Shown here piece after piece: positions 34,072 to 42,101 of a DNA stretch of 64,000 bases (positions are counted from its first letter, which is position 1; each line of letters opens with the position of its first letter). Source of the DNA: JBFWVD01 sp050246915 (GTDB lineage Bacteria > Actinomycetota > Acidimicrobiia > Acidimicrobiales > Ilumatobacteraceae); contig JBFWVD010000003.1 in assembly GCA_050246915.1 (NCBI GenBank), positions 84,410 through 148,409 of the forward strand, read 5' to 3'. The position numbers and the translations under genes were made by a program. The notes below the pieces were generated by a model. It saw nothing but the letters and a program-made list of their open reading frames with translations. It did not search any database and was not told the origin of the DNA.

Positions 34072-34740
34072 TCAGCCAGGTAGGGCCGCCAGCGACGACG
34101 CGGCGCCGTCGATGTGGACCGTCACCTGGCCTGACCCCAGGGTTCGCCAGACGCCGCGACCGCCAGCGGCCGCGTCGTTCACGATGGCCGCGTCGGTGTC
34201 CAGGCTCACGACGGGGACATGAGCAGGCGCCAATTCCCGGTTGCGTCGCGATCGTTCCGGCGACCATGTCTCGTGTGCCGGTAGGACCGCCAACGGCGAC
34301 ACCATCCCGAGCCCCAGTGTGAACGCCCCGCCTCGCACGTCGAGCATGGGATCGGTCACCAACATGGCTGCGGCGCCCGAGGCTGCCACCAGCCCGCTCT
34401 CCTCGACCCGGCACAGGGCATCCCACAGCGGCGTGTCCTTGACCACCGATCGCAGGTGCATCGGCGATCCGTCGGTGAGGTACACGAACCGTGCCGCCGC
34501 CACCTGGGCGACCAGATCGGCGTTCATGGCATCGGCTCGACGCATGATCGGCACCGTGGTCACCGTGGCTCCACGTGGCGTGAGATACGCGGTGGCCCGG
34601 GCCACGAGGCGATCGGGATGCTCGAACGCCGAGGCGATCGGTAGCACCAGGACCGAGCTCGCTCCCGAGAGCTCCAGCAGTTCAGCTCCGATGGTGCTCG
34701 ACTCGACGAAGTCGGCACCTCCGATCAGGGCAACGGTCAT
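34072..34740 (-). CDS. Peptidase S51 / cyanophycinase-like hydrolase
   Basis: Protein of 222 aa of the class-I glutamine-amidotransferase-like fold used by S51 dipeptidase E and cyanophycinase. The nucleophile elbow appears as AASGAAAM, with Ser121 at the position of Ser in the canonical TSAGA. The segment FVYLTDGSPMHLRSVV is the usual GGN-like loop, here with Asp-Gly. His in PAHETW may be the catalytic base. Its start overlaps the stop of the upstream methyltransferase gene (ATGA), so they are coupled. The two share no known pathway. The substrate is unknown. Confidence 0.72.
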   Translation of the reverse strand: MTVALIGGADFVESSTIGAELLELSGASSVLVLPIASAFEHPDRLVARATAYLTPRGATVTTVPIMRRADAMNADLVAQVAAARFVYLTDGSPMHLRSVVKDTPLWDALCRVEESGLVAASGAAAMLVTDPMLDVRGGAFTLGLGMVSPLAVLPAHETWSPERSRRNRELAPAHVPVVSLDTDAAIVNDAAAGGRGVWRTLGSGQVTVHIDGAASSLAALPG

Positions 34741-35432
34741 GGCGTCATCCTTTCCTCATCGCCTTTCTCGCCGTCGACACGGGCCGAGGCCGCGGTGCTC
34801 GGTCGGCGAGAGCCAGGGTCGCGTCGCTTTCGTGCCACCAGCGCGACGCACGACTGCAGCGGCATCGCGGCAGTGAACATCGAGAAGCGGTCGGCATCGA
34901 TCACGGTGAGACCGTGACGACGAAGCGCTTCCACAACGTCCAGTCGGGCGTCGCATGCCGGGGTGAGTCGAGCCCACGCCGGTCGCAACACGTTGGCCAT
35001 CGCCGCGCGGACGCCCCGGCCGGGGACGTGTTCGCACGCCAGCAGCAAGCCCTCGTCACCGACGAGCCGGCCGATCTCTTCCGCCGCCGCGCCGAACGGT
35101 GTGAGGGTGCACAGCAAGAAGTTGGCGACCACCGTGTCGAAGCTGGCGTCAGCGACATCGAGGGGAAGGACCCCGTCGAGGAGTTCGATCGCGACGGTGG
35201 CCGCCGCGGCCTGCCGGAGCAGCCCGTCACGCAGCTTGGGATCGGGGCCGAGCACGGTGACGTGCTCCACCGCGGGCGGGTAGCTCGTGAAATGGTCGCC
35301 GCAACCACCCCCGAGGTCGAGCACCCGCCCTTTGGCATGAGCGAGCAAGGCCCGGCGATGCGGACGCAACGACGCCAGTTCGATGGGCGTGAGATGGCGC
35401 TCGTGCACTGCGTCGAAGTACCGGGGCCCCAT
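34737..35432 (-). CDS. SAM-dependent methyltransferase
   Basis: Class I methyltransferase of 231 aa. Motif I is VLDLGGGCGDHF (residues about 38-49) and motif IV-like residues are in FDTVVANFLLCTL. The sequence resembles small-molecule (UbiE/Methyltransf_11-like) enzymes such as those acting on lipids or quinones. The C-terminal 30 residues are a polar tail. The ATG at 35432 is used; a start further upstream would overlap the phosphatase end. Translationally coupled to the S51 hydrolase. Confidence 0.82.
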   Translation of the reverse strand: MGPRYFDAVHERHLTPIELASLRPHRRALLAHAKGRVLDLGGGCGDHFTSYPPAVEHVTVLGPDPKLRDGLLRQAAAATVAIELLDGVLPLDVADASFDTVVANFLLCTLTPFGAAAEEIGRLVGDEGLLLACEHVPGRGVRAAMANVLRPAWARLTPACDARLDVVEALRRHGLTVIDADRFSMFTAAMPLQSCVALVARKRRDPGSRRPSTAASARVDGEKGDEERMTP

Positions 35433-35451
35433 CGATTCGACGCTACCCGGG

Positions 35452-36213
35452 TCACTCCAGGAGCTGGGACCGCAAGTGGGCGAGAACGTCGGCCGAGACC
35501 CCGACCGAGGCGAGAAAGGCCTCGACGGAGCCGTGGTCCGCACGGATCCGAGCCAGGAGGTGGTGGACCACATCAGCGGGCGAAGCCATGTAGGCCTCGG
35601 GCGGATCCTCCATGATGTTGCCGTACACCTCGGGATGGGCTGCGAAGTACGCCCGCATGCGCCCCATCGCCTCGGCGGTGAGCGCATAGTCGGCGGCGAT
35701 GTCGTCGTCGGCCACTCCGAGCACCGACAGCACCAGCATCGCCAGCACGCCCGTGCGGTCCTTGCCGGCCGCGCAGTGGAACACGGCCGGAAGCGCTTCG
35801 GGATGGGCGAGGACGTCGAATGCGGCCGCGATCATGTCGCCGTTGTCCAGCATCTCGAGATAGCGGTCCACCAAGTAGTCCACAGGGTTCGCACCATCTG
35901 CCGGCGGCGTGGTGCGCTCCCAGATCTCTTCGATCAATGGCAGGTGCTCGAAACGCACGTCGTGCTGATCGACCGGATAGGTGCCCCGATGGTCGACCTC
36001 GTGACGGGTCCGTAGATCGACGACGGTACGGATACCGAGTCGACGCATGATCTCCAGGTCACCCTCGGTGACCCGGTACAAGGCATCGGAGCGATAGAGG
36101 CGACCCCAGCGGGTGACCCGTCCATCAGTTGAGTGATAGCCGCCCAGATCCCGGAAGTTGTGGACGGCATCGAGCGTCACGGTGCGAGGCCGTACGGATG
36201 AGGAGTCGGGCAT
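35452..36213 (-). CDS. Tyrosine/dual-specificity-type protein phosphatase (Y_phosphatase3 family)
   Basis: Cysteine phosphatase of 253 aa. The active-site loop is HCAAGKDRTG with nucleophile Cys147 and Arg153 (CX5R), and NFRDLGGY near residue 19 is the family's N-terminal signature. The AGKDRTG loop is typical of the PtpB (tyrosine/phosphoinositide) type. The general acid Asp is likely in the variable loop around 100-115. It is soluble, without a signal peptide, and probably ends the run of minus-strand genes that includes the methyltransferase. Confidence 0.88.
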   Translation of the reverse strand: MPDSSSVRPRTVTLDAVHNFRDLGGYHSTDGRVTRWGRLYRSDALYRVTEGDLEIMRRLGIRTVVDLRTRHEVDHRGTYPVDQHDVRFEHLPLIEEIWERTTPPADGANPVDYLVDRYLEMLDNGDMIAAAFDVLAHPEALPAVFHCAAGKDRTGVLAMLVLSVLGVADDDIAADYALTAEAMGRMRAYFAAHPEVYGNIMEDPPEAYMASPADVVHHLLARIRADHGSVEAFLASVGVSADVLAHLRSQLLE

Positions 36214-36316
36214 GGCGCCACCGTATCGACGCGAGGCGACCGAACGGTGTGACAAAGCTGTCCACGCGGTGAACTCCACCGCCAGGACGGGTTCGCGTCA
36301 CATATCTGGCCTTGCG

Positions 36317-36334
36317 AGCTACCGATCGGTAGCT
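36317..36334 (+). promoter_or_regulatory. 18-bp perfect palindrome (TetR-type operator candidate)
   Basis: AGCTACCGATCGGTAGCT is a perfect palindrome. It overlaps TAGCTT (36330-36335), the likely -10 of the downstream gene, whose ATG is 7 nt further on. ACCGATCGGT cores are typical of TetR-family operators. A repressor bound here would shut the acyl-CoA dehydrogenase promoter. No regulator gene is next to it. Confidence 0.65.
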
Positions 36335-36342
36335 TGCCGACC

Positions 36343-37227
36343 ATGAGTTCGAATCAGGCGCCGAACGTCACCTCGCACATCTCCAGCCTCGGGATCGTCG
36401 GATCCGGGATCATGGGATCGGGCATCGCCGAGGTAGCTGCCAAGACCGGCCATCGGGTCGTGTTGCGATCCCGCCAGCAGAGCAGCGCCGACGCCATGGT
36501 CGCCGCCATGGCCAAGTCGCTGGCCAAGCAGCTGGAGCGGGGGAAGATCACCGAGCAGCTGCGCGACGAAGCCATGTCACGGGTCACCGCCACCAGCGAT
36601 CTGGGGGCACTGGCCAACTGCGATCTCGTGCTCGAGTCGATCGTCGAGGATCTCCCGACCAAGCAGGCGCTGTTCGCCGATCTCGACAAGATCTGCAACC
36701 CCGACACGATCCTGGCGACGAACACCTCGACGCTCCCGGTCATCGAGATGGCGACGCGTACCGGGCGAGCCGATCGCGTGTGCGGCGTGCACTTCTTCAA
36801 CCCGGCGACCTCGATGACGCTGGTGGAGATCGTCCGGCCCCTCACCGCATCCGATGCGACCATCGCTGCGGTCACGGCGTTCGCCACGGCGTGCGGCAAG
36901 GACGCGGTCCAGGTCGCCGATCGGGCCGGGTTCATCGTGAACGCCCTGCTCTTCCCGTACCTCAACAACGCCATCCGCATGCTCGAGCACGGCACCGCGT
37001 CCATGGCCGACATCGACACCGCGATGAAGGGTGGCTGCAACTTCCCGATGGGACCGTTCGCGCTGCTCGACCTGGTGGGCCTCGACACGTCACTGGCGAT
37101 CCTCGACGCCCTCTACGCCGAGTTCGCCGATCCGAACTACGCAGCCATGCCCACGTTGCGGCGCATGGTGAGCGCTGGGCGGTTCGGCCGCAAGAGCGGC
37201 TCGGGCTTCTACGACTACTCCCGCTGA
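36343..37227 (+). CDS. 3-hydroxyacyl-CoA (3-hydroxybutyryl-CoA) dehydrogenase
   Basis: NAD(P)-dependent dehydrogenase of 294 aa for 3-hydroxybutyryl-CoA/acetoacetyl-CoA. The Rossmann motif is GIVGSGIMGSGIAEVAA; the catalytic His is in GVHFFNPATSM with the paired Glu in VEIV; the C-terminal helical domain has PGF-like RAGFIVNALLFPYLN and GGCNFPMGPFALLDLVGLD. I use the ATG at 36343 because TAGCTT lies 7 nt before it. It may feed the ethylmalonyl-CoA mutase encoded 1.6 kb downstream, since that pathway starts from crotonyl-CoA. Controlled by an 18-bp palindromic site. Confidence 0.92.
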   Translation: MSSNQAPNVTSHISSLGIVGSGIMGSGIAEVAAKTGHRVVLRSRQQSSADAMVAAMAKSLAKQLERGKITEQLRDEAMSRVTATSDLGALANCDLVLESIVEDLPTKQALFADLDKICNPDTILATNTSTLPVIEMATRTGRADRVCGVHFFNPATSMTLVEIVRPLTASDATIAAVTAFATACGKDAVQVADRAGFIVNALLFPYLNNAIRMLEHGTASMADIDTAMKGGCNFPMGPFALLDLVGLDTSLAILDALYAEFADPNYAAMPTLRRMVSAGRFGRKSGSGFYDYSR

Positions 37228-37255
37228 GCGGCTCAGCGGGGATCGGCCGGATTCG

Positions 37256-37984
37256 ATGCGGCCCACACCGATCCCTCCGTCTCGATACGAGTTCCCTCCG
37301 CCGTCGTCGTGGCCCGACGAAGACCTGATCGGGGTCGGAGCCGACCTCGACCCCTCGACCGTGGTCGATGCCTATCGCCGTGGCCTGTTCCCCATGCACG
37401 TGTCGCGTAAGCAGCTCGGTTGGTGGTCACCGATGGAGCGTGGGGTGCTCCCACTGGACCGGCTCATCGTTTCCAAGAGCCTGCGACGGTCGATGCGGCG
37501 CTACCAGATCACCGTCGACGCCGCGTTCACCGAGGTGATGACGGCCTGTGGGACCGTGCGGCGCAACGGCAACTGGATCACGCGCGAGTTCGTCGAGACC
37601 TACACCTGGTTGCACCGCGCCCGATGGGCGCACTCGATCGAGGCCTGGGACGATCACGGCAACCTGGTCGGTGGGCTCTACGGATTGCACATCGACGGCC
37701 TCTTCGCCGGCGAGTCGATGTTCCACACCCGCACCGATGCGTCCAAGGTCTGCCTGGTGCACCTCGTCGGCCATCTGGCACGCCGCAAGATCGCGCTCCT
37801 CGACACCCAGTGGCAGACGCCGCACCTGGCCACGTTGGGGGTCGAACCGATCCCGAGACCTGAGTACCTTCGCCGCTTGGCGGCGGCGCTGTCACGACCC
37901 ATCATGTGGTCACCTGACGAGCCAACCCAGGCCGATCCAACCCAGGCCGATCCAACCCAGGCCAATCCCACAGCAAGGACGTGA
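37256..37984 (+). CDS. aat: Leucyl/phenylalanyl-tRNA-protein transferase
   Basis: Transfers Leu or Phe from its tRNA to N-terminal Arg or Lys of proteins, marking them for ClpS/ClpAP in the N-end rule. Blocks of the family are clear: GLFPMHVSRKQLGWWSPMERGVLPL, TREFVETYTWLHRARWAHSIE, GGLYGLHIDGLFAGESMFH and DTQWQTPHLATLG. The enzyme core ends by residue 215; the last 25 residues are three copies of a 15-bp repeat (PTQAD) and are probably dispensable. It starts 28 nt after the dehydrogenase stop, and its own stop overlaps a GTG of the mutase reading frame. Confidence 0.94.
   Translation: MRPTPIPPSRYEFPPPSSWPDEDLIGVGADLDPSTVVDAYRRGLFPMHVSRKQLGWWSPMERGVLPLDRLIVSKSLRRSMRRYQITVDAAFTEVMTACGTVRRNGNWITREFVETYTWLHRARWAHSIEAWDDHGNLVGGLYGLHIDGLFAGESMFHTRTDASKVCLVHLVGHLARRKIALLDTQWQTPHLATLGVEPIPRPEYLRRLAAALSRPIMWSPDEPTQADPTQADPTQANPTART
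37922..37966 (+). repeat. Three 15-bp tandem repeats at the end of aat
   Basis: Units CCAACCCAGGCCGAT at 37922-37936, 37937-37951 and 37952-37966 (last with one substitution) encode PTQAD repeats. The period is a codon multiple, so the frame is kept. Confidence 0.9.
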
Positions 37985-37986
37985 CC

Positions 37987-39942
37987 ATGGCTGACGCACC
38001 GTGGATGATGCGCACCTATTCCGGGCACTCCACTGCTCGAGCTTCCAACGAGCTGTACCGGACCAACCTCGCCAAGGGGCAGACCGGGCTGTCGATCGCG
38101 TTCGACCTCCCGACGCAGACCGGTTATGACCCCGATTCGCCGCTCGCCGCCGGAGAGGTGGGCCGCACCGGCGTGCCGGTCGTGCACCTCGGGCACATGC
38201 GGACCTTGCTCGATCAGATCCCCCAAGGGGAGATGAACACGTCGATGACGATCAACGCGACAGCCGCGTGGCTGCTCGGGTTGTACGTCGCCAACGCCGC
38301 CGAGCACGACGTGCCCACCGCGTCGCTGCGCGGCACCACCCAGAACGACATCGTCAAGGAGTACCTGAGCCGCGGCACCTACATCTTCCCGCCGGCGCCG
38401 AGCCGACGGTTGATCGTCGACATGGTGGCGTGGTGCGCCGTCCATGCGCCGGCCTGGAACCCGATGAACGTGTGCAGCTATCACCTGCAAGAGGCCGGAG
38501 CCACGCCGGTGCAGGAGATCGCATACGCATTGGCCACCGCCATCGGTGTGCTCGACGCAGTGCAGGCCAGCGGACAGGTCCCTCCCGATCGCTTCGGCCA
38601 GATGGTCGGGTCGATCTCGTTCTTCGTGAACGCGGGCATCCGGTTCGTGGAGGAGGTCTGCAAGATGCGGGCCTTCACGCAGATGTGGGACCAGCTGTGC
38701 CTGGAGCGCTACGGCGTGACCGACCCCCGCCAACGGCGGTTCCGCTACGGCGTGCAAGTGAATTCGCTGGGCCTCACCGAAGCCCAGCCGGAGAACAACA
38801 TCCAGCGCATCGTCCTCGAGATGCTCGGCGTGACGCTGTCGAAAGACGCTCGGGCCCGATCCATCCAGCTGCCGGCGTGGAACGAGGCCCTCGGTCTTCC
38901 CCGGCCCTGGGACCAGCAGTGGTCGCTCCGCATGCAGCAGGTGCTGGCGTACGAAACCGATCTGCTCGAGTACGACGATCTGTTCGCCGGCAGTCATGTG
39001 GTGGAGGGGCGCACGGCGGCCCTCGTCGCCGACGCACAGGCCGAGCTGGACGACGTGCTGGCCATGGGTGGGGCGTTCGAGGCCATCGATGCGCTCAAGG
39101 GCCGCTTGGTGCGGAGCCTGTCGGAGCGATCGTCGCGGATCGAATCGGGCGATCAGATCGTGGTCGGGGTGAACCGCTTCACCGAAACAGAGCCCTCTCC
39201 GCTCGGCGGGGCCGAGAGCATCGTGAAGGTCGACGCCGCGGTGGAAGCCGAGATGGTGGCCGACGTACAGGCCTGGCGAGCCAAGCGGGACAACGCAGCC
39301 GTGACCGCGGCGCTCGATCATCTGCGGAGCGCCGCCGCAGGCACCGAGAACATCATGATCGCCACCATCGAGTTGGCCCGCGCCGGCGGGACCACCGGCG
39401 AATGGGCCGGGGCGCTGCGAGAGGTGTTCGGCGAGTACCGCGCCCCGACCGGAGTGAGCGCGGCCGCCGGGCGACGCAGCGGTGACCTGGCCGAGGTGGC
39501 CGAGAAGGTGAAAGCCATGGCTGGTGGTCCCCCGCGTCTGTTGGTGGCCAAACCTGGTCTCGACGGCCACTCCAACGGCGCCGAGCAGATCGCCGTGGCA
39601 GCGCGCGACGCCGGCATGGAGGTGGTGTATTCCGGCATCCGGCTCACCCCGGAGCAGATCGCTGCCTCCGCCCGCGACGAGGACGTGGACGCCGTGGGGC
39701 TGTCGATCTTGTCGGGGTCGCACTTGCAGCTGGTGGCCGAGGTGATGCGACTGCTCACCGCGGCAGGCGTGGATGCCCCGGTCATCGTCGGTGGCATCAT
39801 CCCCGAGGACGATCGCGAGACGTTGCTGGCCTCAGGTGTCGCTGCGGTCTACACGCCGAAGGACTTCGAACTGGCCAAGATCATGAGCGATCTGGCCGGC
39901 ATCGTCACCCGCCATCGGCAGTCCACCGCGACCGGGACGTGA
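37987..39942 (+). CDS. meaA: Adenosylcobalamin-dependent ethylmalonyl-CoA mutase (MeaA family)
   Basis: Protein of 651 aa with a mutase TIM-barrel (1-490) and a C-terminal B12-binding domain (510-645), which has DGHSNG, the DxHxxG motif whose His replaces the cobalt ligand. The start PWMMRTYSGHSTARASN, the blocks FDLPTQTGYDPDSPL, NTSMTINATAAWLLGLYVA and the single-chain layout match MeaA/ethylmalonyl-CoA mutases better than the two-subunit methylmalonyl-CoA mutase. It would convert (2R)-ethylmalonyl-CoA to methylsuccinyl-CoA in acetyl-CoA assimilation. The ATG at 37987 follows AAGGA at 7 nt. The pathway marker crotonyl-CoA carboxylase/reductase is not in this window. Confidence 0.87.
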   Translation: MADAPWMMRTYSGHSTARASNELYRTNLAKGQTGLSIAFDLPTQTGYDPDSPLAAGEVGRTGVPVVHLGHMRTLLDQIPQGEMNTSMTINATAAWLLGLYVANAAEHDVPTASLRGTTQNDIVKEYLSRGTYIFPPAPSRRLIVDMVAWCAVHAPAWNPMNVCSYHLQEAGATPVQEIAYALATAIGVLDAVQASGQVPPDRFGQMVGSISFFVNAGIRFVEEVCKMRAFTQMWDQLCLERYGVTDPRQRRFRYGVQVNSLGLTEAQPENNIQRIVLEMLGVTLSKDARARSIQLPAWNEALGLPRPWDQQWSLRMQQVLAYETDLLEYDDLFAGSHVVEGRTAALVADAQAELDDVLAMGGAFEAIDALKGRLVRSLSERSSRIESGDQIVVGVNRFTETEPSPLGGAESIVKVDAAVEAEMVADVQAWRAKRDNAAVTAALDHLRSAAAGTENIMIATIELARAGGTTGEWAGALREVFGEYRAPTGVSAAAGRRSGDLAEVAEKVKAMAGGPPRLLVAKPGLDGHSNGAEQIAVAARDAGMEVVYSGIRLTPEQIAASARDEDVDAVGLSILSGSHLQLVAEVMRLLTAAGVDAPVIVGGIIPEDDRETLLASGVAAVYTPKDFELAKIMSDLAGIVTRHRQSTATGT

Positions 39943-39969
39943 GTCCGTCCGCCACGGTCGTGACCGAGG

Positions 39970-40737
39970 ATGCTTGATCGCAGCGGCCCGATTGCCGATG
40001 CTGTCGGGGTGAAGGACCGTCGTCCCATCCCATTCGCCCTCGGACTGCTCGGATTGGTGTCCGGTATCGCCTCATTGGTGACCGACACCCCCGCGCTCGG
40101 ATTGGTCGCCGGCCTGTGCGCCATCGCCGCCGTCCTCGCGCCCTTCGTCACCTCGGACGCGCTCGAGCCGACCGAGGCCGCCGAGCCGGTGCCCACCCCC
40201 GTGCCGGTGGTCGCCGTGGGTGCGTCCACAGTCCTTGCCCCTTCATCGGCCCCGGCGATCAGCCCCGCCGACGCTGGTCTGCTCGATCCGGTCACCGGGT
40301 TGTACTCCGAGGACTTCTTCCGCGTCGCGGTGGAGACGCGAGTGCTGGCCGCCCGCCGTCATCTTCGTCCCGTCGCCGTGGTCCTGTTCGACGTGATCGA
40401 TGGCCTCGGGCCCGGAGCCAACCGTCAGGCCAACGCCGAACAGGTTGCCCACGCCATCAAACAGACGTTGCGCGAGGCAGACACGGCCTGCCGCCTGCGT
40501 GATGGCCGCTATGGCTTCGTGTTGGAGGACACGCCGGAGGACGGTGCCATCTGGACGGTGGAACGCCTCCGCCGCAAGTTGTCGGAGTTCGCACCGGATC
40601 AGACCCGCTGGGCCGGAATCGCCTGCTATCCGGCGCACGCCTTCAGCGCTGACGAGGTCATGGCCAAGGCCGAGGTGGCGTTCAACGCCGCGCGGGAATG
40701 GGCGCAGGACCGCATCGAGGTCGCCGTCACCGAGTGA
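39970..40737 (+). CDS. Membrane-anchored degenerate GGDEF-like protein
   Basis: Residues about 20-60 form two adjacent membrane segments (ALGLLGLVSGIASLV and LGLVAGLCAIAAVLAPFV). A Pro/Val linker follows, and residues 95-250 resemble a GGDEF domain (LDPVTGLYSEDFFRVAVETR, VVLFDVIDGLG, EADTACRLRDGRYGFVL). The cyclase signature GGDEF is replaced by DGRYG, so it should not make c-di-GMP; it may bind GTP or act as a sensor scaffold. The start is uncertain: ATG 39970 or GTG 40009. No obvious operon partner. Confidence 0.7.
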   Translation: MLDRSGPIADAVGVKDRRPIPFALGLLGLVSGIASLVTDTPALGLVAGLCAIAAVLAPFVTSDALEPTEAAEPVPTPVPVVAVGASTVLAPSSAPAISPADAGLLDPVTGLYSEDFFRVAVETRVLAARRHLRPVAVVLFDVIDGLGPGANRQANAEQVAHAIKQTLREADTACRLRDGRYGFVLEDTPEDGAIWTVERLRRKLSEFAPDQTRWAGIACYPAHAFSADEVMAKAEVAFNAAREWAQDRIEVAVTE

Positions 40738-40764
40738 TCCTGGCCACCGCTCGGCCTGCAGCCG

Positions 40765-41283
40765 TCACTTCTTGCGGGTGGTCCCGGTCCGCCGCGTCGT
40801 CACCGTCCCCTTCGCCCCGGACGACGCTGTCGACGGCGGTTCGAGCGTCGGCGGTGGCGCGGTCGTGGGCGGATCATCGGGCATCGTGGTGGCCACCGGC
40901 AACGTCGTCGTCGGCCCCGTCGGGGCCGTGGCGATCGTCGAGGTGGTGGGCGACGGGGGCGGGATCTTCAGCACGTCGTCGGCCTGGATGGAGTTGGGGT
41001 CCTCGATCCCGTTGAACGCCGCCAACTCGGCTGTGCTGAGTCCGAAGCGCTTGGCGATCTCGAACAGACCTTCCCCTTTGAGCACGCGGTACTCGAACAC
41101 GGGCCGCAACGTGGTGGTCGTCGCCAGCGTGGTGGTCGTGGGCACGGTGCTCGATGTCGTGGTCGTCGCGCCAGGTCCGTCGTCGCCGCCGCAGCGATCG
41201 AGCACGAGCACCAGCGCCACCACCGCCGTGAGCCCGAGCGCCGCCGCCACTCGCGTCCTGGGGATGTCGATGGGGCGGGGCAC
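40765..41283 (-). CDS. LysM-domain membrane-anchored protein
   Basis: A single N-terminal membrane segment (TRVAAALGLTAVVALVLVL, residues about 9-28) is followed by a Thr-rich linker, one LysM peptidoglycan-binding domain at about 52-97 (YRVLKGEGLFEIAKRFGLSTAELAAFNG then DDVLKIP) and a Thr/Pro tail with a basic end. It would bind cell-wall glycan outside the membrane. The GTG at 41283 is preferred; TATTGT lies 9 nt upstream. A longer frame upstream is Arg-rich and probably not translated. Confidence 0.85.
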   Translation of the reverse strand: MPRPIDIPRTRVAAALGLTAVVALVLVLDRCGGDDGPGATTTTSSTVPTTTTLATTTTLRPVFEYRVLKGEGLFEIAKRFGLSTAELAAFNGIEDPNSIQADDVLKIPPPSPTTSTIATAPTGPTTTLPVATTMPDDPPTTAPPPTLEPPSTASSGAKGTVTTRRTGTTRKK

Positions 41284-41424
41284 CGTTCGCCGACAATAGA
41301 GAGAACGAGCCCGATCCGCGCGGCACGACTCCGATAGCGCCCCATTCGCCTCTCGGGCCGGTGTCCACCCAGCAAGGGCCGGGTCCACCTGGCGAGGCCG
41401 GCGTCCACCTGGCAGGGTACGCAC

Positions 41425-42012
41425 GTGTCATTGCTCGGCCGACCTCGTCGCAAACTGTCCTGGGACGATCTTGCACACCGACTGCGCGACGTCGGCCCCG
41501 GCGATCTCCAGCTCTTCCACGACGACACCTGCACCTGGATCTCGTGGCACGAGGGTCCGTCCATCGCCACCGTGCAGGCCGCCGTCGGCGACACCATCGG
41601 ATGGGAATGGCGATCGGTGGCGCCGAGCACCGAACCGTCGCTCCCCCCGTCGGTCACCGAGGTCGCCGCGCCGTCGGGCGCCGCGGTGCTGTGGGTTCGC
41701 CGATCGCTCTCCGTTCCGGCGCTGGCCACCGCGCTGGTGCGTTTCTACGGCGCTCACAGCCGCTATTTCACCACCGGCGATGAACGCTGGCGTGAGCGGT
41801 TCGCCGTCATCTGCGACGTCGACGATCCGGCGGTGAGCGGCTTCCCCATCGTCGATGAGATCGCGGCGCGGCTCCTCGATCACCATCACGCCAACACGGG
41901 GGCCGCCGGGTCGGACGACGAGCCGCTTCATCCGATCGATGCCTTGTCGAACAGCCTGCGCGCCTTGGGGTACGAGAACCTGTGGGCCGAGGCCTACAAG
42001 GTGGTTCCGTGA
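41425..42012 (+). CDS. Hypothetical 195-residue protein
   Basis: No family recognised. The protein is soluble, without signal or membrane segment, and has a tryptophan-rich first third (KLSWDDLAHRLRDVG, CTWISWHEGPSIATVQAAVGDTIGWEWRSV). Residues 95-195 contain FYGAHSRYFTTGDERWRERF and DALSNSLRALGYENLWAEAYK. It lies on the plus strand ahead of two alpha/beta hydrolases but 89 bp apart, with a -10 element before the next gene, so co-transcription is doubtful. GTG 41425 is the start; no Shine-Dalgarno. Confidence 0.7.
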   Translation: MSLLGRPRRKLSWDDLAHRLRDVGPGDLQLFHDDTCTWISWHEGPSIATVQAAVGDTIGWEWRSVAPSTEPSLPPSVTEVAAPSGAAVLWVRRSLSVPALATALVRFYGAHSRYFTTGDERWRERFAVICDVDDPAVSGFPIVDEIAARLLDHHHANTGAAGSDDEPLHPIDALSNSLRALGYENLWAEAYKVVP

Positions 42013-42101
42013 TCGCTCCTGCGGGCCGTGGCGGTCCCGAGCAGCGCCGAGGCCAGCCCGGCCACCGCGCCCCGACACCGCGCAGGCAATAGGGTCCCGG
42101 C

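Noticed and set aside
37678..39723. 681-codon open frame antisense to the mutase gene
   Set aside because: Mirror of the meaA frame in GC-rich DNA, His/Arg/Gly/Asp-rich with no domain; the plus-strand enzyme is unmistakable.
37987..39942. Methylmalonyl-CoA mutase large subunit
   Set aside because: Single-chain with B12 domain and MeaA-type motifs (PWMMRTYSGHST); no small subunit gene is adjacent.
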